From: Pseudovibrio brasiliensis
GTDB taxonomy: Bacteria; Pseudomonadota; Alphaproteobacteria; Rhizobiales; Stappiaceae
Reading direction: 5' to 3'
Assembly: GCF_018282095.1 (NCBI RefSeq)
Contig: NZ_CP074127.1
Coordinates: 1 to 64,000, forward strand
Length of the DNA stretch: 64,000 bases
The notes beneath the pieces were generated by a model. It saw only the letters and a program-made list of their open reading frames with translations. It searched no databases and was not told where the DNA came from. A program made the translations under genes and the position numbers. Shown here one piece after another: positions 41,597-50,000 of this stretch (position 1 is the first letter of the stretch; each line of letters begins with the position of its first letter).

Positions 41597-42571
41597 ATGC
41601 AATCAGAAGGGTCCTATTTGAATGACGGACATTTTCGCAAGTATTTTGATGCATCTGCCCCAATATACGTAAATAATGAAAATGTCTCTGCGATAATAAG
41701 TAATATAGAATATAGCCAAGAGCTTCAGGTCAGGATTGCGAAAATACTTCCAAAACGTGATTTTAGTGCTTGCTATACATCCTTCAGAAACAAGGCCTGT
41801 ACAATATCAGGAAATTTTCTCCTGCAAGGATCACTGGTTGCAACTGTAGCGGGTGTAGAGCAGTTCTCACTTAGTGCGGACAGAGCGAATCTCGTCAAAT
41901 ACGGACCGTCTACAACCAAGTTTCAGATTGCCCGGGGAACGGACTTGCAGATGCTCTCCTACTCCATTTCGGAGGAGTATCTGACGCGCGCGCTGGAGAA
42001 GGATCTTCCGGCGACTTTTTTGCCCTTTGTGAAACAGGGCGAGGAAGAATTTAGCTTGCTGGAGTTTCGCCCCACACCAGAGATGCGGCGGTTGGTACGC
42101 TCCGTCATCAGCAGTCCGTTGGTTGGGTCCATGCGCAGCCTTTTTATTGAAGGGGCGGTGCTGCAACTGATTGCGCTGAAGGCCAGTTTTCTCAGTAATC
42201 AGGTGTCCAGCAGTGGCAACCTGAATGAGTATGAGGTCGCCAGTGTGCAACGGGCCTACAAGCTGCTGATGGGCAGCCTCAGCACGCCGCTGTCTTTGAG
42301 TGAGCTGGCGTACAAGGTGAACCTTGGCGAAAAGCGTCTGAACAGCGGGTTCAAGCGGATATTTGGTGGCACCGTGTTTGAAGTCTATCGCAATGAGCGG
42401 CTGGAGATTGCGCGCAAAACCATTGAGCAGAGTGATGCCTCGCTCTCCAAAATCGCGCAGCACATCGGCTACCGCCATTACAACAACTTCATCAGCGCAT
42501 TCACGCGTCAGTTTGGCGTGTCTCCTGCAAAATACCGAAGGCACTCGCGGCATAGCCAGAAAATGGAGTAG
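41597..42571 (+). CDS. AraC family transcriptional regulator
   Basis: 324 residues. The N-terminal part (1-210) is a cupin-like domain without clear ligand motif. The C-terminal double HTH (about 225-318) reads LSLSELAYKVNLGEKRLNSGFKRIFGGTVFEVYRNERLEIARKTIEQ and LSKIAQHIGYRHYNNFISAFTRQFGVSPAKYRR. The 5' third has a lower G+C content than the neighbours, and the 258-bp leader is AT-rich, hinting at a foreign origin. No obvious target next to it. Confidence 0.88.
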   Translation: MQSEGSYLNDGHFRKYFDASAPIYVNNENVSAIISNIEYSQELQVRIAKILPKRDFSACYTSFRNKACTISGNFLLQGSLVATVAGVEQFSLSADRANLVKYGPSTTKFQIARGTDLQMLSYSISEEYLTRALEKDLPATFLPFVKQGEEEFSLLEFRPTPEMRRLVRSVISSPLVGSMRSLFIEGAVLQLIALKASFLSNQVSSSGNLNEYEVASVQRAYKLLMGSLSTPLSLSELAYKVNLGEKRLNSGFKRIFGGTVFEVYRNERLEIARKTIEQSDASLSKIAQHIGYRHYNNFISAFTRQFGVSPAKYRRHSRHSQKME

Positions 42572-42602
42572 TCGCTCAACGACAAGCACAGGGGGTAGGT
42601 AC

Positions 42603-42854
42603 ATGGCGGAATTGAACTTTTTGAAAGAGGAAGGCTCCTCATTTTGTCAGGAGTTGGAAAGCCTGCAGCTTGCCTCCTGTCACCTGAGCAACCTTGTTGA
42701 GGCACTCAACATCGTCCTGACCAACAGGCTGGAGCACACGCGGGAATACGACATGCTGCTGACCATCAATCAGGCCATCCTCGGCCACAATGATGAGCTG
42801 CAGCTCCGGTCCAACCGGGTTCTTGAGCTTCTCCAGCACCCCTACGCCGATTGA
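42603..42854 (+). CDS. small helical protein of unknown function
   Basis: 83 residues, all-helical and neutral to acidic (FCQELESLQLASCHLSNLVEALNIVLTNRLEHTREYDMLLTINQAILGHNDELQLRSNRVLELLQHP). A good GGGGGTAGG lies upstream. It follows the AraC gene by 31 bp and may be co-transcribed with it. No family recognised. Confidence 0.65.
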   Translation: MAELNFLKEEGSSFCQELESLQLASCHLSNLVEALNIVLTNRLEHTREYDMLLTINQAILGHNDELQLRSNRVLELLQHPYAD

Positions 42855-42990
42855 TTTGATCGCAGCAGCACACCCCTGTGCCGGGTGGTGCGGAGAGGCC
42901 GTCAGCGGGCATATGGGCAACCCATCCTGCCTGCCCGCTGACACCCGCTTTTGCGAGATGAGGCAAAGCAATTGAAAAAGGATCGAGGCA

Positions 42991-43275
42991 ATGACCCAGA
43001 ACAACCCTCGGCAACACCAGCAACAGATTGAACCAAGCAGCATTCGGGTGCCCGGGCTGGTGGTGCGAGAGCAACCGCGCATCAACCGCATTCAGTTTAT
43101 CTTCGACGAGCAGCCGGGCGAAGATATCTGCCGCATTTTGAAGAACCATGCCTTCCGCTGGTCTCGGCATGAAGATGCATGGCAGCGGCAGCTCAGCGTC
43201 ACCAGCCGCAAGTTGGCCGTGAAGGTGCTGCTGGAAATTCAGGAACTGGCCAAAGCAAAGAGTGGCGCCGGGTAA
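42991..43275 (+). CDS. small protein with a FRWSRHEDAWQRQL motif
   Basis: 94 residues. The core IQFIFDEQPGEDICRILKNHAFRWSRHEDAWQRQLSVTSRKLAVKVL matches the C-terminal module found on several plasmid- and phage-encoded proteins (DUF3560-like and antirestriction-type), where a larger N-terminal domain precedes it. Here only the short module is present. Plasmid setting fits. Function unknown. Confidence 0.65.
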   Translation: MTQNNPRQHQQQIEPSSIRVPGLVVREQPRINRIQFIFDEQPGEDICRILKNHAFRWSRHEDAWQRQLSVTSRKLAVKVLLEIQELAKAKSGAG

Positions 43276-43285
43276 TCCATGCCGC

Positions 43286-43645
43286 TTACTTCTGCTCTCC
43301 GTTTTCCACCCACCACTTGTGCATGGCGTGGAACATGTCCGTCAGGGCAATGGCGCGTTCGGTTGCGGAATACTCCACGCGCGGTGGCACTTCGGCATAG
43401 ATCTTCCGTGACACCAAACCGTCCCGCTCTAAGGCACGAAGCTGGCTGGTCAGCATGGTCTGGGTTACCCCGTCAATCATCCGCCCCAGCTCGTTGAAAC
43501 GCTTGGTGCCCTTGAAAATCAAAATTTGTAAGATAATCAGTTTCCACTTGCCGCCGATGAGCTGAGCGATATCCGGCATCGGGCAAAGCTCTTCAGTTTC
43601 AGTAGGTTGGCATTCCGGTTCAGTCGTTTTTTCTGCGATTGTCAT
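43286..43645 (-). CDS. HxlR family regulator
   Basis: 119 residues. Winged HTH: CPMPDIAQLIGGKWKLIILQILIFKGTKRFNELGRMIDGVTQTMLTSQLRALERDGLVSRKIYAEVPPRVEYSATERAIAL. HxlR/MarR-like proteins often sense electrophiles or oxidants through Cys; Cys residues here lie near the N terminus. It is divergent from the glutathione S-transferase gene; the palindrome at 43676-43688 in between is a likely binding site. The start at 43645 is a choice; a TTG at 43654 exists. Confidence 0.88.
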   Translation of the reverse strand: MTIAEKTTEPECQPTETEELCPMPDIAQLIGGKWKLIILQILIFKGTKRFNELGRMIDGVTQTMLTSQLRALERDGLVSRKIYAEVPPRVEYSATERAIALTDMFHAMHKWWVENGEQK

Positions 43646-43675
43646 TGGGGACAAGCCCTCAATAGTATTGTTTTC

Positions 43676-43688
43676 CGTAGTATCTACG
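43676..43688. promoter_or_regulatory. palindrome in the HxlR-GST promoter region
   Basis: cgtag-tat-ctacg is a perfect inverted repeat in the 113-bp region between the HxlR and GST genes, resembling the GTA...TAC type sites of HxlR proteins. On the plus strand TATAAT (43711-43716) follows as a likely -10 box for the GST gene. Confidence 0.6.
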
Positions 43689-43758
43689 AAAAAACTGCCT
43701 TCTTGCTCTATAATACCACAGGTCTATCTTTCTCCCCATAGCAAACGGGAGAAAAAAG

Positions 43759-44457
43759 ATGGTTTTATCATTGTACACGATCAGTGGAGCTCCTCGTGGC
43801 TGGCGGGTTTTATTGGGTCTCGCCTTTAAAGGACTTTCTGCTGACGTCATTTACTTAAAAGCCTCTAAAAAAGAACATAGACAGCCGAAGTTCACGGCGC
43901 TCAACCCACGCGCAACCGTGCCGGTGCTGACCAACGACCATGGTGTGCTGCGGGATTCCATCGCGATCCTTGCCTGGCTTGATCGCGCTTATCCTGAAAA
44001 GCCGCTGTTTGGTCACTCGCCAGAGGCGGCCGCTGAGATCTGGCAGTTGACCATGGAATGTTGCGACTACCTGCGGGAAGCCAACCGGCAACTGCTTGTG
44101 CCCGTGTTTGCCGGAGACGGGAGCCCGCAAGAGGAAGGCAGTGAGGCGGCGAGGCAGCTGAACGCTGCCGCTGAGCTCGCCCATGCAGAGTGTCTCTATC
44201 TGGAAGGCATCCTCTCCGATGGTAGGGCGTATCTGTGCGGTGATGAGCCAAGCGCAGCAGATGCCATCGCGTTTCCTGAAGTCAGGCTCATCCAGCGGGC
44301 CATGGAGACAAAGCCCAACCTGATGGCCTCACTCGGGTTCGGCCACCCGCCGGATCTCTACCCCTTTGTGGCGGCATGGAAAGCACGGCTGAACAACGAC
44401 CCGCGTGTGGAGGCCACCATGCCAACCCATTGGCAGGCTCCACAACCAGCGCACTAA
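43759..44457 (+). CDS. glutathione S-transferase family protein
   Basis: 232 residues. N-terminal thioredoxin-like domain (LYTISGAPRGWRVLLGLAFKGLSADVIYL..., FTALNPRATVPVLTNDHGVLRDSIAILAWLDRAYPE) and an all-helical C-terminal domain. Ser in LYTISGAP is at the place of the catalytic Ser of the zeta/theta classes. It conjugates or reduces electrophiles with glutathione. It is followed 15 bp later by the DUF899 gene, both probably under HxlR control. Confidence 0.88.
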   Translation: MVLSLYTISGAPRGWRVLLGLAFKGLSADVIYLKASKKEHRQPKFTALNPRATVPVLTNDHGVLRDSIAILAWLDRAYPEKPLFGHSPEAAAEIWQLTMECCDYLREANRQLLVPVFAGDGSPQEEGSEAARQLNAAAELAHAECLYLEGILSDGRAYLCGDEPSAADAIAFPEVRLIQRAMETKPNLMASLGFGHPPDLYPFVAAWKARLNNDPRVEATMPTHWQAPQPAH

Positions 44458-44472
44458 CAGGAGATGACTGCA

Positions 44473-45177
44473 ATGAAACCGACACTGATTGCATCACGAG
44501 AAGACTGGCTTTCTGCCCGCAAAGCCTTGCTGGAGCAGGAAAAAGAACTGACCCGCAGAAAAGATGAGATCACCCGCCTCCGCCAATCCCTGCCATGGGT
44601 GCCGCTGGAAAAATCCTATGTATTCCAGAGTGAGAATGGCGAGGTGTCCCTTGAGGATCTGTTTGAAGGGCGCGAGCAACTCATCATCTATCACTTCATG
44701 TTTGGCCCCAAATGGAAGGCGGGCTGCGTCAGTTGCTCGTTCTGGGCTGATGGCTTCAATGGCCTTGATCCGCATCTGGCCGCTCGGGATATCGCCTTCG
44801 CCGTTGTTTCCAGCGCGCCTATGTCCATGATCACGCCGTTCAAAGAGCGGATGGATTGGGACTTCACCTGGGTCTCCTCAAATGGCACAGGGTTCAACCG
44901 AGACTTCGACGTAGGCTTTCCTGAGGATATGCCCGCCGACGAGCCCATCATTTACAATTTCCGCCAGTTGGAGAAAGCGCCTCATGATGAAATGCCGGGT
45001 GTCAGCGTGTTCGCGAAAGGGGAGGATGGCACGATCTATCACACCTACTCCGCCTATAGCCGTGGTCTCGACAGCACCAATGCGGCGTACACCTTCATGG
45101 ACCTGACACCGATGGGGCGCAATGAGCCAACCTCCGGCAACCCCATGGCGTGGGTCCGCCACCACGACGCCTACTAG
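44473..45177 (+). CDS. DUF899 family thioredoxin-like protein
   Basis: 234 residues of the DUF899 family: ELTRRKDEITRLRQSLPWVPLEKSYVFQSENGEVSLEDLFEGREQLIIYHFMFGPKWKAGCVSCSFWADGFNG, with CVSC at the active-site place of thioredoxin folds. A redox role is likely but not proven. ATG 44473 has AGGAG nine bases upstream; an ATG at 44464 is too close to it. Confidence 0.88.
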   Translation: MKPTLIASREDWLSARKALLEQEKELTRRKDEITRLRQSLPWVPLEKSYVFQSENGEVSLEDLFEGREQLIIYHFMFGPKWKAGCVSCSFWADGFNGLDPHLAARDIAFAVVSSAPMSMITPFKERMDWDFTWVSSNGTGFNRDFDVGFPEDMPADEPIIYNFRQLEKAPHDEMPGVSVFAKGEDGTIYHTYSAYSRGLDSTNAAYTFMDLTPMGRNEPTSGNPMAWVRHHDAY

Positions 45178-45394
45178 GCTCTGCGGTGCGTGCAGGCAAA
45201 GCCCCTACTTTGTCTGCACGCTTCATAAGCTTGACAGCAGCGCATCCACCCCTTCATCATTCCTAAAATTTTAAATATTTGAGGCGGTTTGCTTTTATTG
45301 GGCCGCAACCAAACTGCTTTAAGCGATACCTGCGTGTTTAACCCAGTCAGTATTTGAGTTTTGAGCGAGACGCGCGCAAAGATTTGGGGTGAAG

Positions 45395-46471
45395 ATGATT
45401 GAGATTCCAACACTTCTGGACGCGCGAATGGTTCAATCAGCTCGGTTGAAAACACGGGTGCTGTTTTCTGGCCCTGAGGACGGCGTGCCGATCATCTTCG
45501 TTCACGGCAACCTTTCTGCCGCCACATGGTTTGAGGAGACCATGCTGCGCCTGCCGAACATCTTCCGTGCCATTGCACCAGACTTGCGCGGGTATGGTGG
45601 TGCCGACGCCGCTGCACTGGTGGACGCCACCCGTGGGACCAAGGATTTCTCGGATGATCTGGCCGCGCTAATGGATGAGCTGGGCGTGAACGCCGCACAT
45701 ATGGTTGGGCATTCCCTTGGCGGCGGTGTGCTCTGGCAATTCCTTGCTGATTACCCGCAGTGTGTGCTCTCCCTCACGCAGGTGAGCCCGTCTTCTCCCT
45801 ACGGTTTCGGCTGCTCTCGTGCCGATGGAACGCCGTGCTTTGCAGATGGTGCAGGCAGTGGCGCGGCAGCGGTGAATCCGGAGTTCGTGAAGCTGCTGAT
45901 GTCGCAGGATACCAGCACAGACAGCGACTTTTCTCCGCGCAACATCCTGAATACGTTTGTCTGGAAGCCACCCTTTCAGCCCAAGCGGATCGCCGACTAC
46001 ATGGCCACCGTTTTCGCTCAGCATACCGGCGACAAATCCTATCCGGGGGACGTGATCCCCTCCGCCAACTGGCCGGGCGTTGCGCCGGGCAACTTCGGCA
46101 GCATCAACGCACTCGCGCCCAATCGGCAGGCAGACCCGCTCGGTTTCTGCCGGATTCCGGTGAAACCACCCGTACTGTGGGTGCATGGAGCAGATGATCT
46201 GGTGGTCTCCGACGCCTCCATGTTTGACCTCGGCTCACTGGGCAAACTGAGCTTCCTACCCAGCTGGCCGGGAGAAGCCGTCTTCCCACCGCAGCCCATG
46301 GTCACCCAAACCTCCAACGCGCTCGATTTCTATGAGCAATCCGGCGGCACCACCGAGCGCCACACCATCCCCAACTGCGGCCACACCGCCTACATCGAAA
46401 AGCCCAAAGAGTTCGACCAACTCCTTCACCCCTTCCTCCAAAAACACGCGAGCGTTGCTGAGGCAGGGTGA
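45395..46471 (+). CDS. alpha/beta hydrolase
   Basis: 358 residues. It has the oxyanion/HG motif FVHGNLSAATWFEE, the nucleophile elbow VGHSLGGGVLWQF (Ser), a long lid insertion (about residues 130-270) and the acid-base end VHGADDLVVSDA ... CGHTAYIEKP (Asp and His). No signal peptide, so it acts in the cytoplasm. Substrate unknown. A GTG at 45389 could also be the start. Confidence 0.85.
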   Translation: MIEIPTLLDARMVQSARLKTRVLFSGPEDGVPIIFVHGNLSAATWFEETMLRLPNIFRAIAPDLRGYGGADAAALVDATRGTKDFSDDLAALMDELGVNAAHMVGHSLGGGVLWQFLADYPQCVLSLTQVSPSSPYGFGCSRADGTPCFADGAGSGAAAVNPEFVKLLMSQDTSTDSDFSPRNILNTFVWKPPFQPKRIADYMATVFAQHTGDKSYPGDVIPSANWPGVAPGNFGSINALAPNRQADPLGFCRIPVKPPVLWVHGADDLVVSDASMFDLGSLGKLSFLPSWPGEAVFPPQPMVTQTSNALDFYEQSGGTTERHTIPNCGHTAYIEKPKEFDQLLHPFLQKHASVAEAG

Positions 46472-46942
46472 GGTGGGATCTCGCAATACTATTGCGTTTC
46501 AGATTTGAAATCTCACCACTGAAAATAATCTAGATAAATCATGATGTTGCTGGTCTGTTCCAGCCAGCATACGCTCACCAATACCACCCCCTTTGCAAAG
46601 CAGCAGCACGCGCCAGTCCGTGCAATCGGAGAGGTTAGGCACTCCGACAGTAGCAAAGCCTGGTCAAAGGAGGTGGTGGTTAGGTGAGGTTTGAATTGAA
46701 GTTCAAAATGAAAAGAGCCCGAAGACGACTGGTAATCTGCTTTCGGGCCCTCTTTAGGGTAACCTAACAACTGGGGCGGGGAGTTGAGGCTTCCCGCTCC
46801 AAGCTCCTCCAGTATATCCTTTCTTCCCTAACCCTTCAAGAAATCTGCCGATCTTCTGGCCCCCGGAATGTTGTTGGCTCAGGTGCATGCGGAGTAAATC
46901 TCATGGTCAAAACAGGCCCGCCTGAACGTGGAGGTGTTTTAT
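46472..46942. other. gene-free stretch of about 470 bp with one hairpin
   Basis: No convincing gene; an 85-codon frame on the minus strand has no ribosome binding site and contains the hairpin described at 46712-46755. Otherwise only unremarkable sequence is seen. Confidence 0.6.
46712..46755. terminator. hairpin in gene-free stretch
   Basis: aaagagcccgaa pairs with ttcgggccctcttt with a two-base bulge; the loop is 18 bases. Followed by AGGGT, without a good T run on either strand, so a terminator is possible but weak. Confidence 0.35.
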
Positions 46943-47296
46943 ATGTATGCAGGCGATATTCTCGGTTTGCTAAAACAAACCAACTTAAGGGAGAGATCCA
47001 TGTGGATCGGAGAAGGTGAGTTTAACAGCTACGGTTATTTGAAGGTCGCTTTTATCAGAGGGGATATGGATGGCTATCTAATCCCTGAAATGTGTTACCG
47101 GATTTTTGATCGTGGTGGCACTAATTCCTCTGAGCAGTTTCATTTCGTACCCGTTGATAAACACGGAAATGAGCTCGGGCCATCTGTGTTGAACACAGCC
47201 GGGAATATTGTCTATTCCATTTGGGAAAAAGCAAGCTCCTCAAAGGATTGCAACATCAGCAATCTGTTTATGGGTGAGCCGGTAAGTACCAGCTAA
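46943..47296 (+). CDS. protein of unknown function
   Basis: 117 residues. The ATG at 46943 is supported by GGAGGTG six bases upstream. The chain looks like a small alpha/beta domain (MYAGDILGLLKQTNLRERSMWIGEGEFNSYGYLKVAFIRGDMDGYLIPEMCYRIFD...), with no membrane or signal segment. Its end overlaps the end of the convergent nucleotidyltransferase gene by 4 bp. No family recognised. Confidence 0.55.
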   Translation: MYAGDILGLLKQTNLRERSMWIGEGEFNSYGYLKVAFIRGDMDGYLIPEMCYRIFDRGGTNSSEQFHFVPVDKHGNELGPSVLNTAGNIVYSIWEKASSSKDCNISNLFMGEPVSTS

Positions 47297-48315
47297 ATCC
47301 CCTCGGCAAACTCTTCGAATTCGGGGCGTTCCCGCCAGGAGCCATCGGGCCAGAGGGCTTTGAGGGCTTTGGCGATGGGATCGCTCCAGCCTTGTTTGCC
47401 TTGGGATTGTGCGTCCAGCAGTTCGTCACTTATCAGGCCGGGGCAGGCTTGCTCCAGCACCTCAATCAGTGCCTTGGCCTGTGCCAGATCCTTGGTGACC
47501 TTGGTGGCCGTGTGGGTCCGCTTTTGTGAGAGGATGAGCTTGTGCACGGCGTAACGGGCCGGGCGCGGCACGAACACAGGAATGCCAGCGCCGTAAGGCA
47601 GAGCAGCGGGGGAAGCATCGTCGATCAGCCATGCCAGATACTGCAGGCTCATAGCGCCCGCATCCAACCCTTGCAGCTCCAGCGGTTGCTTTTCGCCGCG
47701 CTTGCGTGTTGGCGTGAGCAGATCTACCACAAAGCCGATGCCAGAGCGAAAGCGCGAAGATTTGGCGCGACCATCCAGTTCCGGAATAGGCTCGAATGTG
47801 GGGTCGGCATCCTTCAGGATGGAGAGCATATCAATGCCTTCATCCGCTTTGATCGCCAGTGAGGCGGCTACGAGATCTGCATCATCTGTTGCCAGCTGGG
47901 TGGAGGGCAGTGTGCAGCCCAACAGCAGTGGGTAACATTGATAGGCCAGCGTACCCACCAGAATAGCACCATTGCGGAACAGGCCATGATAGGCCATGGC
48001 ATCCAGCACACGCCCGGCATAACTGTGGGTGGAAAGCACGCCAACTTTGTTAAGCACGCTCAGGTCTTTACGACGTGCACGGGCGCGCTCACTAGCCTGC
48101 TTGATGCGCTCCACTTTGGCCTGCGTTTCCGGCTGCAAAGCTGGCCCCACATAGAGGCTCTTACGTCCGGCACCCACGGGCATTTTGACGAAGACGTTCT
48201 CAACATTCCCCTTCGCCTGCTGATAAATCGAGCCCCGAAGAGCCCTGCTATCATCATGCGTTTTCTGAATGTAATCCGCAGCGAGATTTTGATAAGCGAG
48301 AGGAAGATCTGTCAT
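47293..48315 (-). CDS. GSU2403-type nucleotidyltransferase-fold protein
   Basis: 340 residues. The core RRKDLSVLNKVGVLSTHSYAGRVLDAMAYHGLFRNGAILVGTLAYQCYPLLLGCTLPSTQLATDDADL is the NTP_transf_8 / GSU2403 fold, with the DxD-like TDDADL for metal. GRAKSSRFRSGIGFVVDLLTP follows. Function unknown; some relatives belong to defence or toxin-antitoxin systems. A repeated 32-bp element with inverted ends lies only 7 bp upstream of the start codon. No ribosome binding site stands out (ATGACAG with GATTG before it). Confidence 0.8.
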   Translation of the reverse strand: MTDLPLAYQNLAADYIQKTHDDSRALRGSIYQQAKGNVENVFVKMPVGAGRKSLYVGPALQPETQAKVERIKQASERARARRKDLSVLNKVGVLSTHSYAGRVLDAMAYHGLFRNGAILVGTLAYQCYPLLLGCTLPSTQLATDDADLVAASLAIKADEGIDMLSILKDADPTFEPIPELDGRAKSSRFRSGIGFVVDLLTPTRKRGEKQPLELQGLDAGAMSLQYLAWLIDDASPAALPYGAGIPVFVPRPARYAVHKLILSQKRTHTATKVTKDLAQAKALIEVLEQACPGLISDELLDAQSQGKQGWSDPIAKALKALWPDGSWRERPEFEEFAEGI

Positions 48316-48322
48316 GGGAGTA

Positions 48323-48354
48323 GTATAGACAGTTTGATTTGAAAATGTCTATAC
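48323..48354. repeat. 32-bp dispersed repeat with inverted ends, copy 1
   Basis: GTATAGACA ... TGTCTATAC (9-bp perfect inverted ends around a 14-base centre gtttgatttgaaaa). The second copy (49535-49568) is identical in both ends and in 13 of 14 centre bases. It lies directly upstream of the GSU2403-type gene, where it may be operator or 5' hairpin. Confidence 0.75.
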
Positions 48355-48602
48355 CGTGATTGAGTGCTCAGCGTGGTGTGTTCGGAATCGATTTTCTTAA
48401 GTAACGCATTGCATGGCTTATGAGAATTCATGTGATTGATACATGTATTGTGATAGAATAGCTGCACCTTTGATTACGCTGTATTCGTAGAAATGGATTT
48501 CGTTATCAGGTTTGCTGCAGACTTTCAGTGAAAGAGCATGAGGCTATTCTGCAGACTCGGATTAGGCGAGATGTCCCATTGTTTCCAGAAAGGGACAGAA
48601 AC

Positions 48603-49466
48603 ATGAATTCTGTTGGTTTAAATAATAGTAGTGTCCAGCTTTTTGAGACACAAAACCCCAACTCCTCTGCGGTTCAGCAAGATGCGGATGAGGGCCTCAA
48701 GATTCTTCGAGAGAACGCAACAGGGATTGACTTTAAGCCTGTTGCAATGGGTGAAGGACCTTCGGACAGCTTGATTTCTGAAGAAACCAGAAATGTGCTG
48801 GCAGAGATGACGCTCAAGTATCATGCTGCGGAACTTCAGTTTGAGCTTGCTCCAGTTCGCGATGCATTTACCGCGATGAATGCATCACTTACAGAAAATA
48901 ATGGAAACTATTCAGAGCTTGCTGACCACCTCGAAAATTTTCAGGAAGGCGTCAACAGCCTGCTTGCGAATGGCATAGAGTTTAATCCAGCTAATCCCTT
49001 TCTCAAGGATGAGAAACTTCTCGACGAGCTGGTGAGTATTCTGCCGGGTAGCACGGATGGTGTGCCAAACGATTTAACTGGATTACAGACCTGGACTCTT
49101 CAAGGGGAAGCTGCCGAAAATGCAGGTTTGGCCGAGGTAAATGTCCTTACCTTTGATTTCTCAGAGATGCTTGAGGGCGATGATGCCGCGAGCGTTGTAA
49201 GTGTTCTGGGAGAAGCCTTTACGAACTGGCAAGCTGCTCTTGATCAGGCTTACAGTAGCATTAGCACGATCCGCGATGAGAAGATTGCTGGGTTGTCTCA
49301 GCCAGCAGAACCAGTCGTCTCTGAGGCTGCCGCAAACGTTGAAAAGGACATGAACGTGGATCAAGCGCGGGAGAAAGCACAACTGGTGCAGTCTGAGCTT
49401 GCCAAGCAGGTCTTCTCTCTGGTCAACGCGACCTCTCCAAGCGCTCTGGCGTCCTTTAGTTTGTAG
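48603..49466 (+). CDS. putative secreted filament-type protein
   Basis: 287 residues, acidic, Ser/Asn-rich N terminus (MNSVGLNNSSVQLFETQNPNSS) without a Sec signal. The body is mostly helical. The C terminus REKAQLVQSELAKQVFSLVNATSPSALASFSL has the pattern of flagellin and type III filament ends (ALALANQAPQSLLSLF-like). I infer export by a flagellar or type III-like system, but no such gene is in the window. The start at 48603 has a AAAGGGA site upstream; an in-frame ATG at 48528 is less likely. Confidence 0.55.
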   Translation: MNSVGLNNSSVQLFETQNPNSSAVQQDADEGLKILRENATGIDFKPVAMGEGPSDSLISEETRNVLAEMTLKYHAAELQFELAPVRDAFTAMNASLTENNGNYSELADHLENFQEGVNSLLANGIEFNPANPFLKDEKLLDELVSILPGSTDGVPNDLTGLQTWTLQGEAAENAGLAEVNVLTFDFSEMLEGDDAASVVSVLGEAFTNWQAALDQAYSSISTIRDEKIAGLSQPAEPVVSEAAANVEKDMNVDQAREKAQLVQSELAKQVFSLVNATSPSALASFSL

Positions 49467-49534
49467 GATGCGTAGAACTGCGCTTGCCTCTGTTGAGCGC
49501 AGTTCTGATACCGCCGAGGATACTGCAAAGAGTT

Positions 49535-49568
49535 GGTATAGACAGTTTGATTTGAAAGTGTCTATACC
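49535..49568. repeat. 34-bp dispersed repeat with inverted ends, copy 2
   Basis: GGTATAGACA ... TGTCTATACC (10-bp inverted ends). It is the same element as at 48323-48354, about 1.2 kb away and in the same orientation. It lies 69 bp after the end of the 48603 gene and 120 bp before the small membrane protein gene. Confidence 0.75.
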
Positions 49569-49688
49569 GTTTCTGGATGGCTGCTTCTCCCGGCACTTCC
49601 CACCGCATCGCATGTCATATCTACCTATGTTTGTAATTTCCTCTTCCCTTGCCAAATATTACTTATGCGGTGAAGAGGGGGAGAGCTT

Positions 49689-49925
49689 TTGGAGAGCGAT
49701 GGTGGAAAGAAGAGACCGAGTAAAACGCTTATTGTTACAGGTGTGCTTGGTTGGCTCCTCTTTATTGGGGAATGCATCTATGCCCTCACGCGCCTTCCTG
49801 TCCTAATAATCCTGGCAGCAGGTGCTGGTTTCTTTGCTCTTGAGAAGACACTGGATGCCGTGCTTGGGCGCATCTTCCGAAGAAAGCCCAAAGAGCAAAT
49901 TCCTCATAATCTTCCGAAGGATTAG
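49689..49925 (+). CDS. small membrane protein of unknown function
   Basis: 78 residues starting with TTG at 49689, with GAGGGGGAGAG just upstream. Two hydrophobic segments (TLIVTGVLGWLLFIGECIYAL, LPVLIILAAGAGFFALEKTLDAVL) and a basic C-terminal tail (RRKPKEQ). No family recognised. Confidence 0.55.
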   Translation: MESDGGKKRPSKTLIVTGVLGWLLFIGECIYALTRLPVLIILAAGAGFFALEKTLDAVLGRIFRRKPKEQIPHNLPKD

Positions 49926-50000
49926 AACTCCACCTTTGAATGGCTGACGGGGCTTGTGAAGTTCTGCTAGGCTTCTCCGTGCATTTTAGGGGAGAGGATT

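Noticed and set aside
46513-46770. 85-codon open frame on the minus strand
   Set aside because: No ribosome binding site, contains a hairpin and shows no protein-like pattern.
49399-49806. 135-codon open frame on the plus strand
   Set aside because: It overlaps the 3' end of the 48603 gene, crosses the 34-bp repeat and reads as random sequence; the small membrane protein in the other frame has a better start and composition.
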